A stretch of DNA of 64,000 nt. Source: Nitrososphaerota archaeon. Its GTDB lineage: Archaea; Thermoproteota; Nitrososphaeria; Nitrososphaerales; Gagatemarchaeaceae. Positions within the stretch are counted from its first letter, which is position 1. Every line of letters starts with the position of its first letter. Shown in pieces: positions 1 to 9,293 of the stretch. Where the stretch lies: NCBI GenBank assembly GCA_016200045.1, contig JACQFN010000016.1, forward strand, positions 62,001 to 126,000, in the 5' to 3' direction. The translations under genes and the position numbers were made by a program. A model generated the notes under the pieces. It was not told the DNA's origin and did not search any database. It saw only the letters and a list, made by a program, of their open reading frames with translations.

Positions 1-511
1 TCATCGCCCACGTCCCCCTGATGTCCGAGACCGTCTTCGAAAGCTTCTCGAGCGTCGCCTTCAGGTCGTTTGGGGACCCCGCGTCGTAGCCGACCCTCTC
101 AGGGGTCGTGGACTCCTCGAACTGGAACACAGTGCTTACTGCGGAGTAATCGTATTCGTACAGCTTGTTGAGCTTGTCCTCGTTGACCTGAATCGGAGCG
201 ACCCACCCTGCGTATCCCTGTGCCGCGTGCCTCACCTCCCCGCTCAGACGCTGCACCTGCGATATCAGGGACCCGACCGAGGTCAGGTTGTTCAGGTCGT
301 CGGCCCCGGCGACCTGCTTCCGCAGCTGCTCGAGGTTCCCCTTGGCCCTGTCCAGCCTGTCCGCCACCTGGTTCCGGAGCATCTCGTCCGAGACCCTGAT
401 GTCCTCCTTGGACCTGTAGCCGCGAAGCCCGGGAATCAAAAGCTGGAGCTTCTTCAGCCCTCCCCGGTTCGCCTCGACCTGCTGCCTGATGTCCGGGTTT
501 CCCTGAGACAA
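1..511 (-). CDS. Helical protein of unknown function (C-terminus off the left edge)
   Basis: The frame is open for 170 codons from a TTG at 511 to the window edge, and its composition is protein-like: mostly charged, helix-forming residues with a leucine-rich segment (LKKLQLLIPGLRGYRSKEDI) near residues 15-34. No signal peptide or membrane segment is seen in this part. The longer open frame on the same strand (99-572) has the Gly/Pro/Arg bias of a shadow and is rejected. A TATA-like ttatat on the minus strand at about 541-549 lies some 30 nt upstream of the TTG. I do not recognise the family; a coiled-coil or membrane-associated scaffold role is possible but not shown. Confidence 0.7.
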   Translation of the reverse strand, partial: MSQGNPDIRQQVEANRGGLKKLQLLIPGLRGYRSKEDIRVSDEMLRNQVADRLDRAKGNLEQLRKQVAGADDLNNLTSVGSLISQVQRLSGEVRHAAQGYAGWVAPIQVNEDKLNKLYEYDYSAVSTVFQFEESTTPERVGYDAGSPNDLKATLEKLSKTVSDIRGTWAM

Positions 512-540
512 GGCTGTTCTGAAAACTCGGCGCGCTCGCA

Positions 541-567
541 TCGATATAAGTATTGGGAACGTTTATG
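541..567. promoter_or_regulatory. Divergent promoter region with TATA-like boxes
   Basis: The segment cgatataagta at 541-551 reads as a TATA box in both directions and would serve the leftward gene starting at 511. A second TATA-like tttatggg at 562-569 lies about 26 nt before the rightward ATG at 593. This suggests near-leaderless transcripts in both directions. Assignment is by spacing only. Confidence 0.45.
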
Positions 568-592
568 GGCATTTGGAGCCGATTCGCAATCG

Positions 593-1393
593 ATGGACCT
601 GAAGGACCTCAGGACAGGTTGCAGCGGCTGGTCCTACAAGGACTGGTCGGGGCCGTTCTACCCGAAGGGCCTGCCCGCAAAGGACTACCTGAAGTTCTAC
701 TCGCGGGTGTTCAACTGCGTAGAGATCGATTCCAGCTTCTACCGGATACCGAACGCGTTCATGATCGGCCAGTGGTCCCGCAACACCCCGGAGGGTTTCA
801 CATTTGCCCCCAAGCTCCCGAAGAAGATAACCCACGACAACAAACTGGAAAACTCAGAGTCCACCCTCACCTACTTCTACAGCATGGTCAGCAAGCTGAA
901 GGACCGGCTCGGTCCGGTCGCCATCCAGCTCCCTCCCTCCGTCAAGCTGTCGACCCATCTCAAGGTGATGGAGAAGTTCATCTCCGAGCTGAGGCCCGAA
1001 TTCAGGCACGCGGTCGAGTTCAGGCACAAGTCCTGGTTCACCCCCGAGGTCTACAGGCTCCTCAGAAAGAACAACATCGCTATGGTCTGGTCCCTCAACC
1101 AGTACGTCGAGACGCCTCCGGAGGTGACCGCGGACTTCATCTACGTCCGCATGGTCGGAGACAGGGAGATTGACAAGTTCGACAGGATACAGCGGGACAG
1201 GTCGGAAGACATGAAGCGGTGGGCGGAGGCGGTCAGGGAAAACTCCGGGAAGTTCGAGTCAGGATACGTGTTCTTCAACAACCACTTCGCCGGTTTCAGC
1301 CCTGAGTCGAACAACGAGTTCCGGAGGCTGCTCGGCCTCATGGAGCAAGACTGGAAGCCGGGGGTGTCTGAGCAGCAGACACTCCTCGGGTAG
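593..1393 (+). CDS. DUF72 family protein
   Basis: This 266-residue protein has the TIM-barrel-like DUF72 (YecE) signature: the N-terminal TGCSGWSYKDWSGPFYP, the YSRVFNCVEIDSSFYRIP segment and the later FAPKLPKKITHD and VEFRHKSWF motifs. DUF72 proteins are widespread and their biochemical role is unsettled. The frame is open upstream to 227, but that part looks like a shadow and a TATA-like box sits 26 nt before ATG 593, so the ATG is chosen. The DNA polymerase IV gene starts 7 bp downstream on the same strand, so the two probably form one transcript. Confidence 0.9.
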   Translation: MDLKDLRTGCSGWSYKDWSGPFYPKGLPAKDYLKFYSRVFNCVEIDSSFYRIPNAFMIGQWSRNTPEGFTFAPKLPKKITHDNKLENSESTLTYFYSMVSKLKDRLGPVAIQLPPSVKLSTHLKVMEKFISELRPEFRHAVEFRHKSWFTPEVYRLLRKNNIAMVWSLNQYVETPPEVTADFIYVRMVGDREIDKFDRIQRDRSEDMKRWAEAVRENSGKFESGYVFFNNHFAGFSPESNNEFRRLLGLMEQDWKPGVSEQQTLLG

Positions 1394-1400
1394 TTAGTCC

Positions 1401-2489
1401 ATGCCTGAAGCAAGCCGGGTCATCCTGCACGTGGACCTGGACGCGTTCTACGTTTCCGCCGAAACCCGGGAGCACCCTGAGCTGAAGGGGCTCCCCGTCG
1501 TGGTGGGGGCAGACCCCGAGGGGGGGCGGGCGAGGGGCGTAGTTCTGGCCTGCTCGTACGAGGCCAGGAAATTCGGCCTCCGTTCCGGGATGCCCATCTC
1601 CACAGCGTACCGGCTCTGCCCCCAGGCCAGATACCTCCCGCCCGACTGGTCTCTCTACGAGAGGGTCTCGACCGAGGTGATGTCGACTCTCAGACGATTC
1701 GCCGACAAGTTCGAGCAGGCGAGCATAGACGAAGCCTTCCTCGACGTCTCCACGAGTGCAAAGGACGAGTCCTCGGGAAAGAAGGTGGCCCTGGAAGTGA
1801 AGAGGGCGGTCAGGGAATCGGACGGGCTCACCTGCTCGATAGGGGTGGCCCCCAACAAGTCCGCGGCCAAGATCGCTTCCGACAGGAACAAGCCCGACGG
1901 GCTGACCGTAGTGCCCTTCTCGGACGTCGAAGGGTTCCTCGGACCCCTCCCGGTCTCGGTGATCCCTGGGATAGGTTCGAAGACGCAGGCCTTCCTCAAG
2001 GATAAGGGGATCGAGTCCGTGAGCGAGCTGCAGAAGGTAGACGGGAAGCAGCTCCTGAACTGGTTCGGGAAGAACGGGGTCTGGCTGTGGGGGGTCATTC
2101 ACGGCCAGGAGAACATCGAGGTCAGGCAGCAGGAGACGAAGTCCCTCAGCGTGGAGAGGACCTTCAAGGAGGACCAGGAAGACTTCCGTGCCGTCCGGAG
2201 AGAGGCGGCTGACGCGGCCTCGGAGCTCGCCCGTCGCGTGAAGTCGTCCGGGTTCCACTACCGCGTAGGGGGGATCAAGATCAGGTTCCGGGGGTTCGAG
2301 ACGCACACCAGGGAGAAGACCCTCACCAGCCGCACCGACAGCGAGGAGGCCCTGAAGGAGGTGGTCGACGGGCTGCTCGACGAGTTCGAGTCTGAGCTGA
2401 GGCCGGTCAGGCTCGTCGGGGTCAGGGTGGCTGACCTTCAGCGGGTTTCTTCCGGCCCCTCGAGGCTCGACGATTGGCTCGGGACCTGA
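1401..2489 (+). CDS. dinB: DNA polymerase IV (Y-family translesion polymerase)
   Basis: The 362-residue protein is a Y-family polymerase. It has the N-terminal HVDLDAFYVSAE metal-binding motif, ACSYEARKFGLRSGMP in the fingers, and SIDEAFLDVS with the catalytic acidic pair near residue 106. A helix-hairpin-helix (VIPGIGSKTQAFL) follows, then a little-finger domain. The C-terminal RLDDWLG resembles the end of Dpo4 but lacks the Gln of a canonical PCNA-interacting box. The product should perform translesion synthesis. The last 52 bp overlap the 3' end of the convergent MFS gene. It follows the DUF72 gene closely. Confidence 0.97.
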   Translation: MPEASRVILHVDLDAFYVSAETREHPELKGLPVVVGADPEGGRARGVVLACSYEARKFGLRSGMPISTAYRLCPQARYLPPDWSLYERVSTEVMSTLRRFADKFEQASIDEAFLDVSTSAKDESSGKKVALEVKRAVRESDGLTCSIGVAPNKSAAKIASDRNKPDGLTVVPFSDVEGFLGPLPVSVIPGIGSKTQAFLKDKGIESVSELQKVDGKQLLNWFGKNGVWLWGVIHGQENIEVRQQETKSLSVERTFKEDQEDFRAVRREAADAASELARRVKSSGFHYRVGGIKIRFRGFETHTREKTLTSRTDSEEALKEVVDGLLDEFESELRPVRLVGVRVADLQRVSSGPSRLDDWLGT

Positions 2490-3262
2490 GCCGGTCCGCC
2501 GGATTCTTCGGGAAGCTTTGCGTCCTTGAAGAGGAACCAGTAAAGGCTGATCCCGAAGACGTACAGCACGGTGGCAATGTAGAAGGGGAGGGCGAGAAGC
2601 CCCTCCTTGATCAGGACCCCGCCCGACTTTCGCGGCAGCAGCCCTTTCCTCCGGGTCCCTTCCGCGGAGCGGGTCGACTCTCGGACCTTGAATATCAGCG
2701 GGGTCGTCGACAGGCTGAGCAGCGCCACCGTTGCATAGAGGGCCATGTGCGCTTCTCCCCCGGTCAGCCCGAACCCCTGAAGGAGGGTCACGGATGAAAT
2801 CGCGAACCCCCCGATGGCGCCCGACACCCATCCGAGGAAGGCGAACAGGGAGAACGCGACAGTCCTCTTTTCGTTCCCGGCCTTCTCTGCAAGGAGCGAA
2901 CCGACGGAGACAGCGTACGCCGCCTCCCCGACCCCCTCGAGCGCCGCGACCATTAGGACCAGCGAGACACTCCCGGGAAGAGAGAACCCGATTAGGCTGA
3001 GGCTCGCGCAGACGTTCCCGAGGACGAGCATCCTCCTTCGCCCGTACCTGTCCGCGAGGATTCCTACGGGGAAGCTCGCGACGACAAGGGAAGCCCCCAT
3101 GACCCCGATGGTGGTCCCCGCTGCGGCCGGGTCGAACCCGCGGACGTCGGACAGGAAGAAGGAAAGGTCTGTGTAGAGAAAACCGATGGCGACGTTGGGG
3201 ATCAGGCTGAGGTAGATTAGCAGCTTCGCCTCCCACGGTATCCCCCGGTACTCGGTGAACAA
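2438..3262 (-). CDS. MFS transporter, truncated after about seven membrane segments
   Basis: The 274-residue product has the first half of a major facilitator protein: TM1-TM6, with the motif A loop GILADRYGRRR between TM2 and TM3. A cytoplasmic loop, one more TM (LPFYIATVLYVFGISLYWFLF) and a hydrophilic tail follow, then it stops. MFS proteins normally have about 400 residues and 12 TMs, as the other one in this window does (52654-53901). The missing half would fall inside dinB on the opposite strand. It may be a remnant or a half-size transporter; the substrate is unknown. Confidence 0.75.
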   Translation of the reverse strand: MFTEYRGIPWEAKLLIYLSLIPNVAIGFLYTDLSFFLSDVRGFDPAAAGTTIGVMGASLVVASFPVGILADRYGRRRMLVLGNVCASLSLIGFSLPGSVSLVLMVAALEGVGEAAYAVSVGSLLAEKAGNEKRTVAFSLFAFLGWVSGAIGGFAISSVTLLQGFGLTGGEAHMALYATVALLSLSTTPLIFKVRESTRSAEGTRRKGLLPRKSGGVLIKEGLLALPFYIATVLYVFGISLYWFLFKDAKLPEESGGPAQVPSQSSSLEGPEETR

Positions 3263-3326
3263 CCGCCGTCCTCGACGAGCGACAAGCGGTCACTATAAAG
3301 CAGAAAGGAGCCGCGTTCCTTGCGGC

Positions 3327-5342
3327 TTGCGGCACCTCGGCAAAAGTGACCTCTCGCTCGCCTTCGACATCGGCGGGACGTTCACAGATATCATATCGGT
3401 CGGGAGCCGCGGGGTCAGGGTGCTGAAGCTCCCCACTTCGGCGAACCCTGCCGACTCCTTGATCGAAGGGTCGACCTTCCTTGGCGAAGATGCTCGGGGA
3501 GCCGGCCTTGTTTCCCACGCCACCACGCTGGCGACCAACGCCCTCCTGACCCGCTCGAGCCTGGCCAGAACAGTCCTGATCACGAACCAGGGGTTCAGGG
3601 ACATCCTCGAGGTCGGGAGACAACGCAGGCCCGAGATCTATTCGCTTGAGGTCCGGCGGCCGAAGCCCCTGATACCGAGAAGGGACAGGCTAACGGTCGC
3701 ATGCAGAATCGGGGGGAGCGGCAAGGTCCTCGAACCGCTCGACCGGAGTGGCGCCATGAAGGTCGCGAGGAGGGTGATTCGCGGAGGTTTCGATTCCGTC
3801 GCAGTCTGCTTCCTCAATTCGTACCTGAACCCTATTCACGAGCTCCAGATGCGGGACATTCTGCGCGAGGAGGGGTTCGGCGGGCACGTCAGCGTCTCGA
3901 GCGAGGTTGACAGGGAGTACAGGGAATATGAAAGGACGAGCACGACGGTCGTGAACGCCTGCCTCGTCCCCCTCATGGCCGGATACATGTCGGAACTTTC
4001 AGGCTCGCTTCGAAAGCTGGGGAGCCCGGCCCCTCTGCACGTGATGAACTCCGACGGCACGATGGGAACGGCCCGCGCAGCCGCGACCCGGCCAGTATCG
4101 TCGATAGAATCCGGTCCGGCAGCGGGGGTGGTCGCCGCAAGGAGGCTGGCGAGAGAACTCTCCCTTCGCAGGGTGATTTCATTCGACATGGGAGGGACCA
4201 CTGCGAAGGCCGGGACTGTCATCGACGGCGAGGCGGAGGTGATCGAAGAGTTCGAAGCAGCAGGCCGAACCCACAGCGGGAGGTCGGTAGCGGGGAGCGG
4301 ATATCCTGTCAGGGGGACCTTCATCGACCTCGCCGAGGTCAGCGCGGGAGGAGGGACGGTTGCCTGGCTCGACGAGGATGGGCAGGTCAACGTGGGACCC
4401 GATAGTGCCGGCTCCATCCCTGGGCCCGCCTGCTACGGAAGGGGCGGGACTAAGCCGACCGTCACCGACGCGAACGTGCTGCTTGGCAGATTAAGCCCCA
4501 GACACCTCCTTGGAGGGGCCATGAAGATACAACCTAGGCTGGCGGAGAGGGCCTTCCTTACCATCTCTCGCCAGAGGGATATCAAAAAGACCGCCCTGGC
4601 CGTGGTCAGGATCGTCAACAGTATGATGGCGAGGGCCGTATCGCTCGTCAGCGCGGAGCGTGGGAGGGACCCGAGGGAATTCACCATGGTAGCGTTCGGG
4701 GGCGCGGGTCCTGTACACGCATGCGACCTGGCAGAAGACCTTGGAATCACCGATGTTGTCGCACCCGTGCACGCGGGCCTTTTCTCCGCGTACGGCCTCC
4801 TTTCGGGTGACCTGGCGACCACCTTCACCCTTCCGGTGATGGGAGCGGCTCGGTCTCTCGGGAATAGGTTCAAGCAATTGGAGCAGGCGGCGGCCAGAGA
4901 CATGAAGAAGAACGGATTCAGCGAGTTCTCCTTCGCGAGGTCGGCCAAGGCGAGATACAGTGGGCAGTCGCACGAGCTCCTTCTGCCTTATTCTGACGAC
5001 GGGAGCCTGAAGGCCTCGTTCGATTCGAGGCACAGAGAGCTCTATGGATATTCTTCCGACGACCCCCTCGAGGTCGTCAACATCCGCTCTGTCGCGCTCG
5101 TCAGCAGGGCGAAGGTCTCTCTCTTGTCATCAAGCTCCACGAGGGCCTCGGTGCGCCCCTGGAGGAGACCTGCCTGGGTCGTAGGGACGGAGTCCGCGGT
5201 CCGGGTCTACGACAGGGAGGCCCTCGTGGTGGGGGAGAAAGGGGTCGGCCCCTGTGTCATAGAGGAGTACGACTCGACCCTGGTCGTGAACCCGCACTGG
5301 CGGTGGAGGATCGAAGACTACGGCACGAGGCTTTCCAGATGA
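3327..5342 (+). CDS. Hydantoinase/oxoprolinase subunit A (HyuA family)
   Basis: This 671-residue protein starts with the actin/sugar-kinase-like phosphate motif AFDIGGTFTDIISVG and carries SFDMGGTTAKAG and VAFGGAGPVHACDLAEDLGI, typical of HyuA/5-oxoprolinase A. With HyuB it would perform ATP-dependent hydrolysis of a cyclic amide such as a hydantoin or 5-oxoproline; the substrate cannot be read from sequence. TTG 3327 is chosen because a TATA-like tataaag at about 3294-3300 lies some 28 nt upstream; an upstream in-frame ATG at 3255 would place the promoter inside the gene. Its stop overlaps the HyuB start. Confidence 0.9.
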   Translation: MRHLGKSDLSLAFDIGGTFTDIISVGSRGVRVLKLPTSANPADSLIEGSTFLGEDARGAGLVSHATTLATNALLTRSSLARTVLITNQGFRDILEVGRQRRPEIYSLEVRRPKPLIPRRDRLTVACRIGGSGKVLEPLDRSGAMKVARRVIRGGFDSVAVCFLNSYLNPIHELQMRDILREEGFGGHVSVSSEVDREYREYERTSTTVVNACLVPLMAGYMSELSGSLRKLGSPAPLHVMNSDGTMGTARAAATRPVSSIESGPAAGVVAARRLARELSLRRVISFDMGGTTAKAGTVIDGEAEVIEEFEAAGRTHSGRSVAGSGYPVRGTFIDLAEVSAGGGTVAWLDEDGQVNVGPDSAGSIPGPACYGRGGTKPTVTDANVLLGRLSPRHLLGGAMKIQPRLAERAFLTISRQRDIKKTALAVVRIVNSMMARAVSLVSAERGRDPREFTMVAFGGAGPVHACDLAEDLGITDVVAPVHAGLFSAYGLLSGDLATTFTLPVMGAARSLGNRFKQLEQAAARDMKKNGFSEFSFARSAKARYSGQSHELLLPYSDDGSLKASFDSRHRELYGYSSDDPLEVVNIRSVALVSRAKVSLLSSSSTRASVRPWRRPAWVVGTESAVRVYDREALVVGEKGVGPCVIEEYDSTLVVNPHWRWRIEDYGTRLSR

Positions 5343-6964
5343 AGCCAGATGCCGTCGACATGAGGCTGATCAGCGATTCCCTCCTCTATGCAAGCGAGGA
5401 GATGGGCCTGGCCCTCCGCAACAGCGCATACTCCCCGAACATCAAGGAGCGCATGGATCATTCCGCGGCCGTCTTCGACCCAGACGGGAGACTCCTGGCG
5501 CAGGCGGAGCACATACCCGTCCATCTGGGCTCGCTTCCGTGGGGCCTCAGGAACCTGATCGAAAAGTGCCGGGCCGAGGGCCTCGAACTCAGCGAAGGCA
5601 CCATGGCGGTCTCAAATAACCCATACGTGACCGGGACACATCTCAACGACGTGACCGTGGTCTCTCCCGTCTACCACAAGGGAGAGCTAGTTGGCTATGT
5701 GGCGAACAAGGCCCACCACTCGGATGTCGGCGGGATGGTCCCGGGAAGCATCTCCATGGAATCCCGCACCCTACAGGAGGAGGGGTTCGTCCTCGACCTT
5801 GCCCCGCTGACCGAGCGGGGGGAGTTCGTCAAGAAGACGGTGGACGCATTCGCGGCAGCTTCCAGGACTCCGTCGGAAAGGATCGGGGACCTCAAGGCCC
5901 AGAAGGCCGCGAATTTCACGGGCATACGGCGGGTCCTGCAGACGGTTTCCAAGCACGGGGCCGAAGCCTACAGGCTGGCCGCTTCGGCCTCGTTCCGGCA
6001 CTCGGAGTCTCTGATGAGGAACAGGCTTTCACACCTGAAACAGGGTTCATTCAACGCTTCCGAAGTGCTCGAGGGAGAGGAAGGCAAAGAGCTCAAACTA
6101 CGGGCCAGCGTAACAATCTCGAGCAAGGGCGTCAGCATCGACTACCGGGGAACCGACCGCCAGGTCGACTATCCTCTGAACGCCATCTTTGGGGTGACGA
6201 TTTCAGGGGCCTACTACGTACTGAGGACGCTCACTGGAGACGACATCCCGGCAAATCACGGCGCCTTCTCGCTCGTTAAGGTGGCCGCTCCCGTCGGTTG
6301 CCTCCTGAACCCCACTTTCCCGAGGCCAGTCGGCGGGGGGAACGTGGAGACCAGCCAGAGGAACGCTGACCTGCTCTTCCGTGCACTCTCGAAGGCTGCT
6401 CCCGACCTTGTCCCTTCCGCAGCAGGGGGCTCGATGAACAACGTGATGATGGGGGGATTCAGCCGTGGACGGGGTTGGACGTTCTATGAGACCATAGGGG
6501 TCGGCCTTGGAGGGTCGAAGCGCTTCGACGGAGTCGACGGTATCCAGGCAAACATGACCAACACGATGAACACCCCCATCGAAGAAATCGAGCGGTCGTT
6601 CCCCCTGATGATAACGAAATACGAGTTCAGAGCCGGGAGCTCCGGACGGGGCCAGCGGCGGGGAGGGGCCGGCCTAGTGCGCAGGTTCAGGGCAATGAAC
6701 GGGAAGACGACCCTCACTGTCCTGGCAGACAGGGAATTGCACCGCCCGTGGGGGCTCAACGGCGGAAGCCCAGGGGTTCCCACGAGGGCGTTCATCATCC
6801 GAAGGGGCAAACGATCACGTATTTCCTGCAAGTCGACTCGCAGACTGGAGAAGGGGGACGAATTCGAGATGCGGACCGCAGGCGGGGGAGGATACGGTCC
6901 TTTCGGTTCGAGGTCAAAGCGTGACCTGAGGAATGACAGGCAGGACGGGCTAGTCTGGGCGTGA
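5339..6964 (+). CDS. Hydantoinase/oxoprolinase subunit B (HyuB family)
   Basis: The 541-residue product matches the HyuB family: the N-terminal ISDSLLYASEEMGLALRNSA, ERMDHSAAVFDPDGRLLAQAEHIPVHLGS, and the Gly-rich PVGGGNVETSQRN region. The C-terminal GGGGYG is characteristic. It is the partner subunit of HyuA. ATG 5339 overlaps the HyuA stop (ATGA), which indicates translational coupling, so it is preferred to the in-frame ATG at 5303 inside hyuA. The following membrane-protein gene starts with a GTGA overlap, so three genes form one operon. Confidence 0.92.
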   Translation: MKPDAVDMRLISDSLLYASEEMGLALRNSAYSPNIKERMDHSAAVFDPDGRLLAQAEHIPVHLGSLPWGLRNLIEKCRAEGLELSEGTMAVSNNPYVTGTHLNDVTVVSPVYHKGELVGYVANKAHHSDVGGMVPGSISMESRTLQEEGFVLDLAPLTERGEFVKKTVDAFAAASRTPSERIGDLKAQKAANFTGIRRVLQTVSKHGAEAYRLAASASFRHSESLMRNRLSHLKQGSFNASEVLEGEEGKELKLRASVTISSKGVSIDYRGTDRQVDYPLNAIFGVTISGAYYVLRTLTGDDIPANHGAFSLVKVAAPVGCLLNPTFPRPVGGGNVETSQRNADLLFRALSKAAPDLVPSAAGGSMNNVMMGGFSRGRGWTFYETIGVGLGGSKRFDGVDGIQANMTNTMNTPIEEIERSFPLMITKYEFRAGSSGRGQRRGGAGLVRRFRAMNGKTTLTVLADRELHRPWGLNGGSPGVPTRAFIIRRGKRSRISCKSTRRLEKGDEFEMRTAGGGGYGPFGSRSKRDLRNDRQDGLVWA

Positions 6965-7491
6965 GACCCGCAATCGGGGTCGCGGCTGAACTGTCTGCTC
7001 TTATCCTCTCACTCATCCCCATGGCATTCCTCCCTTCGTCCTCGATCCGCCTCCTGTATTTGCTCGTGGCACAGGGGCTCGCGACCTACCTGATCCATTG
7101 TCCTGCCCACTATGTCACCGGGAGCCTGATGGGAATCAGGTTCAGCGACATGAGGATCGGCAGGACGACCCTCGCAAGGGCTCTACCGTCGAGACTCGCT
7201 CCGCTGGCGAGGTTGGTCCCTATAGTGACCTTGAAGGCGGACAAGGCTTCGCTGCGCGGGTCCTCACCTTCTCGAGGGAGCCTGATGTTTCTCTCCGGGG
7301 TGGTCGCATCGTCGGGCGCGGCGATAATCGTTGCCGCCGTTGTGGCCATCGGGCGTAATCCCATCGAAACAGCGGCCACCGTTGCCTTCGCGATTTTCTA
7401 TCTCTTCTTCGATTTGGCATTCTCTCCAAAGACAGGTGACGTCGCGAGGGCGAGGCGATTCAGGCGAGAGGCTTCCTCGAGAACCGACTGA
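6961..7491 (+). CDS. Membrane protein of unknown function
   Basis: The 176-residue product has about five hydrophobic segments, with a conserved-looking LIHCPAHYVTG between the second and third, and a basic C-terminal tail. The GTG start at 6961 overlaps the HyuB stop, so it is cotranscribed with hyuAB and may act in uptake of their substrate (inference from position only). The last 32 bp overlap the convergent oxidase gene. I do not recognise the family. Confidence 0.7.
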   Translation: MRPAIGVAAELSALILSLIPMAFLPSSSIRLLYLLVAQGLATYLIHCPAHYVTGSLMGIRFSDMRIGRTTLARALPSRLAPLARLVPIVTLKADKASLRGSSPSRGSLMFLSGVVASSGAAIIVAAVVAIGRNPIETAATVAFAIFYLFFDLAFSPKTGDVARARRFRREASSRTD

Positions 7492-8596
7492 TCCCCAGGA
7501 AGGAGATGTCCTGTGTGGTCTTTCCGACCGTGAGCAGGTCCGACACCACCTCGCCCAGCACCGGAGCGAACTTGAAGCCGTGGCCGGAACATGCGCTCAC
7601 TATCATTACGCGCTCGTCGTCAGGATGAAAGTCCACGACGAAGTTGGAGTCGGGGGTGTTGGTGTACAGGCAGGTCGTCGATGAAATCGGCTCAGGGTTC
7701 AGACCCGATAGCTTTCGCGAAATGAATTCCCTGACCGGCCTGACATCGTCCTCGGTCACCTCTCGGTCGACAGTTTCAGGCGCGACCATCTTACCGCCGT
7801 GGTGCATCGCGGCCTTCACCCCCTGCCCGACGTCCGGTATGCCATAGAATGTCCTTGCGTCGGCCTCCTCGGCCACGAAGATGGGCATCCTTTCCGCCCC
7901 AAATCTCGGGTCCCCTTTGGCGTCGAACCACATGGGGACCTGCCTCTCACACTCCAGAGGGACGACGCCCGGAATTAGGGGTCCCGTCCACGCCCCCGAG
8001 CAAAAGACCAGCTTGTTTGCGGAGTAGGTCTCCTTCTCCGTTCGGATTTCGATGCCTTCCTTGCGGCCTCTCCAGCCTGAGACCTGTTCCTCAAACTTGA
8101 AGTCACAACCCAGGAGCTTGGCCTCCCCCACGAAGGTCGACACGCATTCTTCCGGGAAGAGGATTCCTGCCCTCTCCTCGAACACCGCGGTTTCCTCATC
8201 CTCCAGACTGAAAGCCGGAAAGTTCTCGTTGACCTCACGTCCCGACATCACCCTGTGAGGAAGGGCGTACTGCATGGCGCTCGTGAGGGTGTCCCTTACC
8301 AGCCCTCCGTCCCCTGACCCGACCATCAAGCCACCGGTGAGCCTGATCAGAGTCTTCCCTGCTTTTGCCTGGAGTTCCTCCCAGAGCTCGAATGCCCTCC
8401 TGACGAGAGGGACATATCTCGGGTCTTCGGCGTATGCCTGCCGGATTATCCGGGTTCCTCCGTGGGAAGAGCCGAGCTTGTGGTTCAAGCCGAATTGTTC
8501 TACTGTAAGGACCTTCAAGCCCTTCGAGGCGAGGCTGTTGCTCGCGGACGCCCCCATCGCACCGCATCCGATCACGGCGACGTCGTACTGCGTCAC
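7460..8596 (-). CDS. FAD-dependent oxidase of the monomeric sarcosine oxidase type
   Basis: The 378-residue protein begins with the Rossmann dinucleotide motif YDVAVIGCGAMGASASNSLA and continues with SSHGGTRIIRQAYAEDPRYVPL, typical of monomeric sarcosine oxidase and N-methyltryptophan oxidase. The Cys in TTCLYTNTPDSNFVVD aligns with the Cys that binds FAD covalently in that family, and SACSGHGFKFAPVLGE is the C-terminal FAD motif. It should oxidise a secondary amine or similar substrate with O2. GTG 8596 is chosen because it follows a gggag stretch and precedes the fold; TTG 8626 is an alternative. Confidence 0.9.
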   Translation of the reverse strand: MTQYDVAVIGCGAMGASASNSLASKGLKVLTVEQFGLNHKLGSSHGGTRIIRQAYAEDPRYVPLVRRAFELWEELQAKAGKTLIRLTGGLMVGSGDGGLVRDTLTSAMQYALPHRVMSGREVNENFPAFSLEDEETAVFEERAGILFPEECVSTFVGEAKLLGCDFKFEEQVSGWRGRKEGIEIRTEKETYSANKLVFCSGAWTGPLIPGVVPLECERQVPMWFDAKGDPRFGAERMPIFVAEEADARTFYGIPDVGQGVKAAMHHGGKMVAPETVDREVTEDDVRPVREFISRKLSGLNPEPISSTTCLYTNTPDSNFVVDFHPDDERVMIVSACSGHGFKFAPVLGEVVSDLLTVGKTTQDISFLGISRFSRKPLA

Positions 8597-8674
8597 TCTA
8601 ACCCGCTCCCAAAGTGGGCATATCAAGATTGTAGACCCTTCGATTTATCAGACCGTAGCCGGGGAGAGCCCTGC

Positions 8675-9250
8675 ATGGTCAAGGGTCATGCGGAGGGATT
8701 CCTTGTCTTCGTGGTGCATAAGCACAAGGCTACGTCTCTTCACTTCGACTTCAGGCTCGAAATCGACGGGGTCATGCCGTCTTGGTCGGTCCCCAAGGGG
8801 CCCTCACTCGACCCGACTGTGAGGCGGCTGGCAATGCCTACGGGAGACCACGACCTTGAGTACAGGCACTTTGAAGGCGTGATTCCCAAGGGCGTCTACG
8901 GAGCTGGACCAGTGATGATCTGGGACCACGGGACCTGCAACCCCGAAGCCGAGGTCGCAAAGGGGGTGCGGCGCGAGGCAACCTCGAAGGAGGAAGCGGA
9001 GGAACTTGCCAGGAATGGGCTAAAGGAGGGGAACTTGAAATTCCGACTGTACGGGAAGAAACTCCGCGGTTCGTTCGCACTTGTCCGCACCGCCGGGTTC
9101 GGGGGCAAGGAGTCGTGGCTGTTGATCAAACACAGAGACGAAAGCTGCGTAACCGGTCATGACGCGAAGGAGTACGACTATTCCTCAGTCAGCGGCCTGT
9201 CGATCTCCGAGATTGCGTCTTCGGCTCAGGACCCGGGAGCGACTGGGTGA
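8675..9250 (+). CDS. Stand-alone LigD-type 3'-phosphoesterase
   Basis: The 191-residue protein matches the phosphoesterase (PE) domain of bacterial LigD: VVHKHKATSLHFDFRLEIDG holds the histidine cluster and acidic metal ligands, SWSVPKGPS is the next conserved block, and HFEGVIPKGVYGAGPVMIWD follows. In bacteria the domain trims 3' ends during non-homologous end joining; archaea carry it as a separate protein. No ligase, primase or Ku is adjacent. ATG 8675 is preceded by ggggag at an 8-nt spacing. The gene is divergent from the flavin oxidase. Confidence 0.93.
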   Translation: MVKGHAEGFLVFVVHKHKATSLHFDFRLEIDGVMPSWSVPKGPSLDPTVRRLAMPTGDHDLEYRHFEGVIPKGVYGAGPVMIWDHGTCNPEAEVAKGVRREATSKEEAEELARNGLKEGNLKFRLYGKKLRGSFALVRTAGFGGKESWLLIKHRDESCVTGHDAKEYDYSSVSGLSISEIASSAQDPGATG

Positions 9251-9293
9251 TCGTAACTATCGGCACGATATCGCAGATAGTTCAATGCTCAAT

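Noticed and set aside
99-572. Long leftward frame with Gly/Arg/Pro-rich product
   Set aside because: It is the shadow of the real leftward gene in another frame; its composition is not protein-like and it lacks hydrophobic core segments.
1338-3623. A 761-codon leftward open frame across dinB, MFS and hyuA
   Set aside because: Low-complexity Arg/Gly/Pro/Glu translation crossing three recognisable genes; typical of GC-rich antisense frames.
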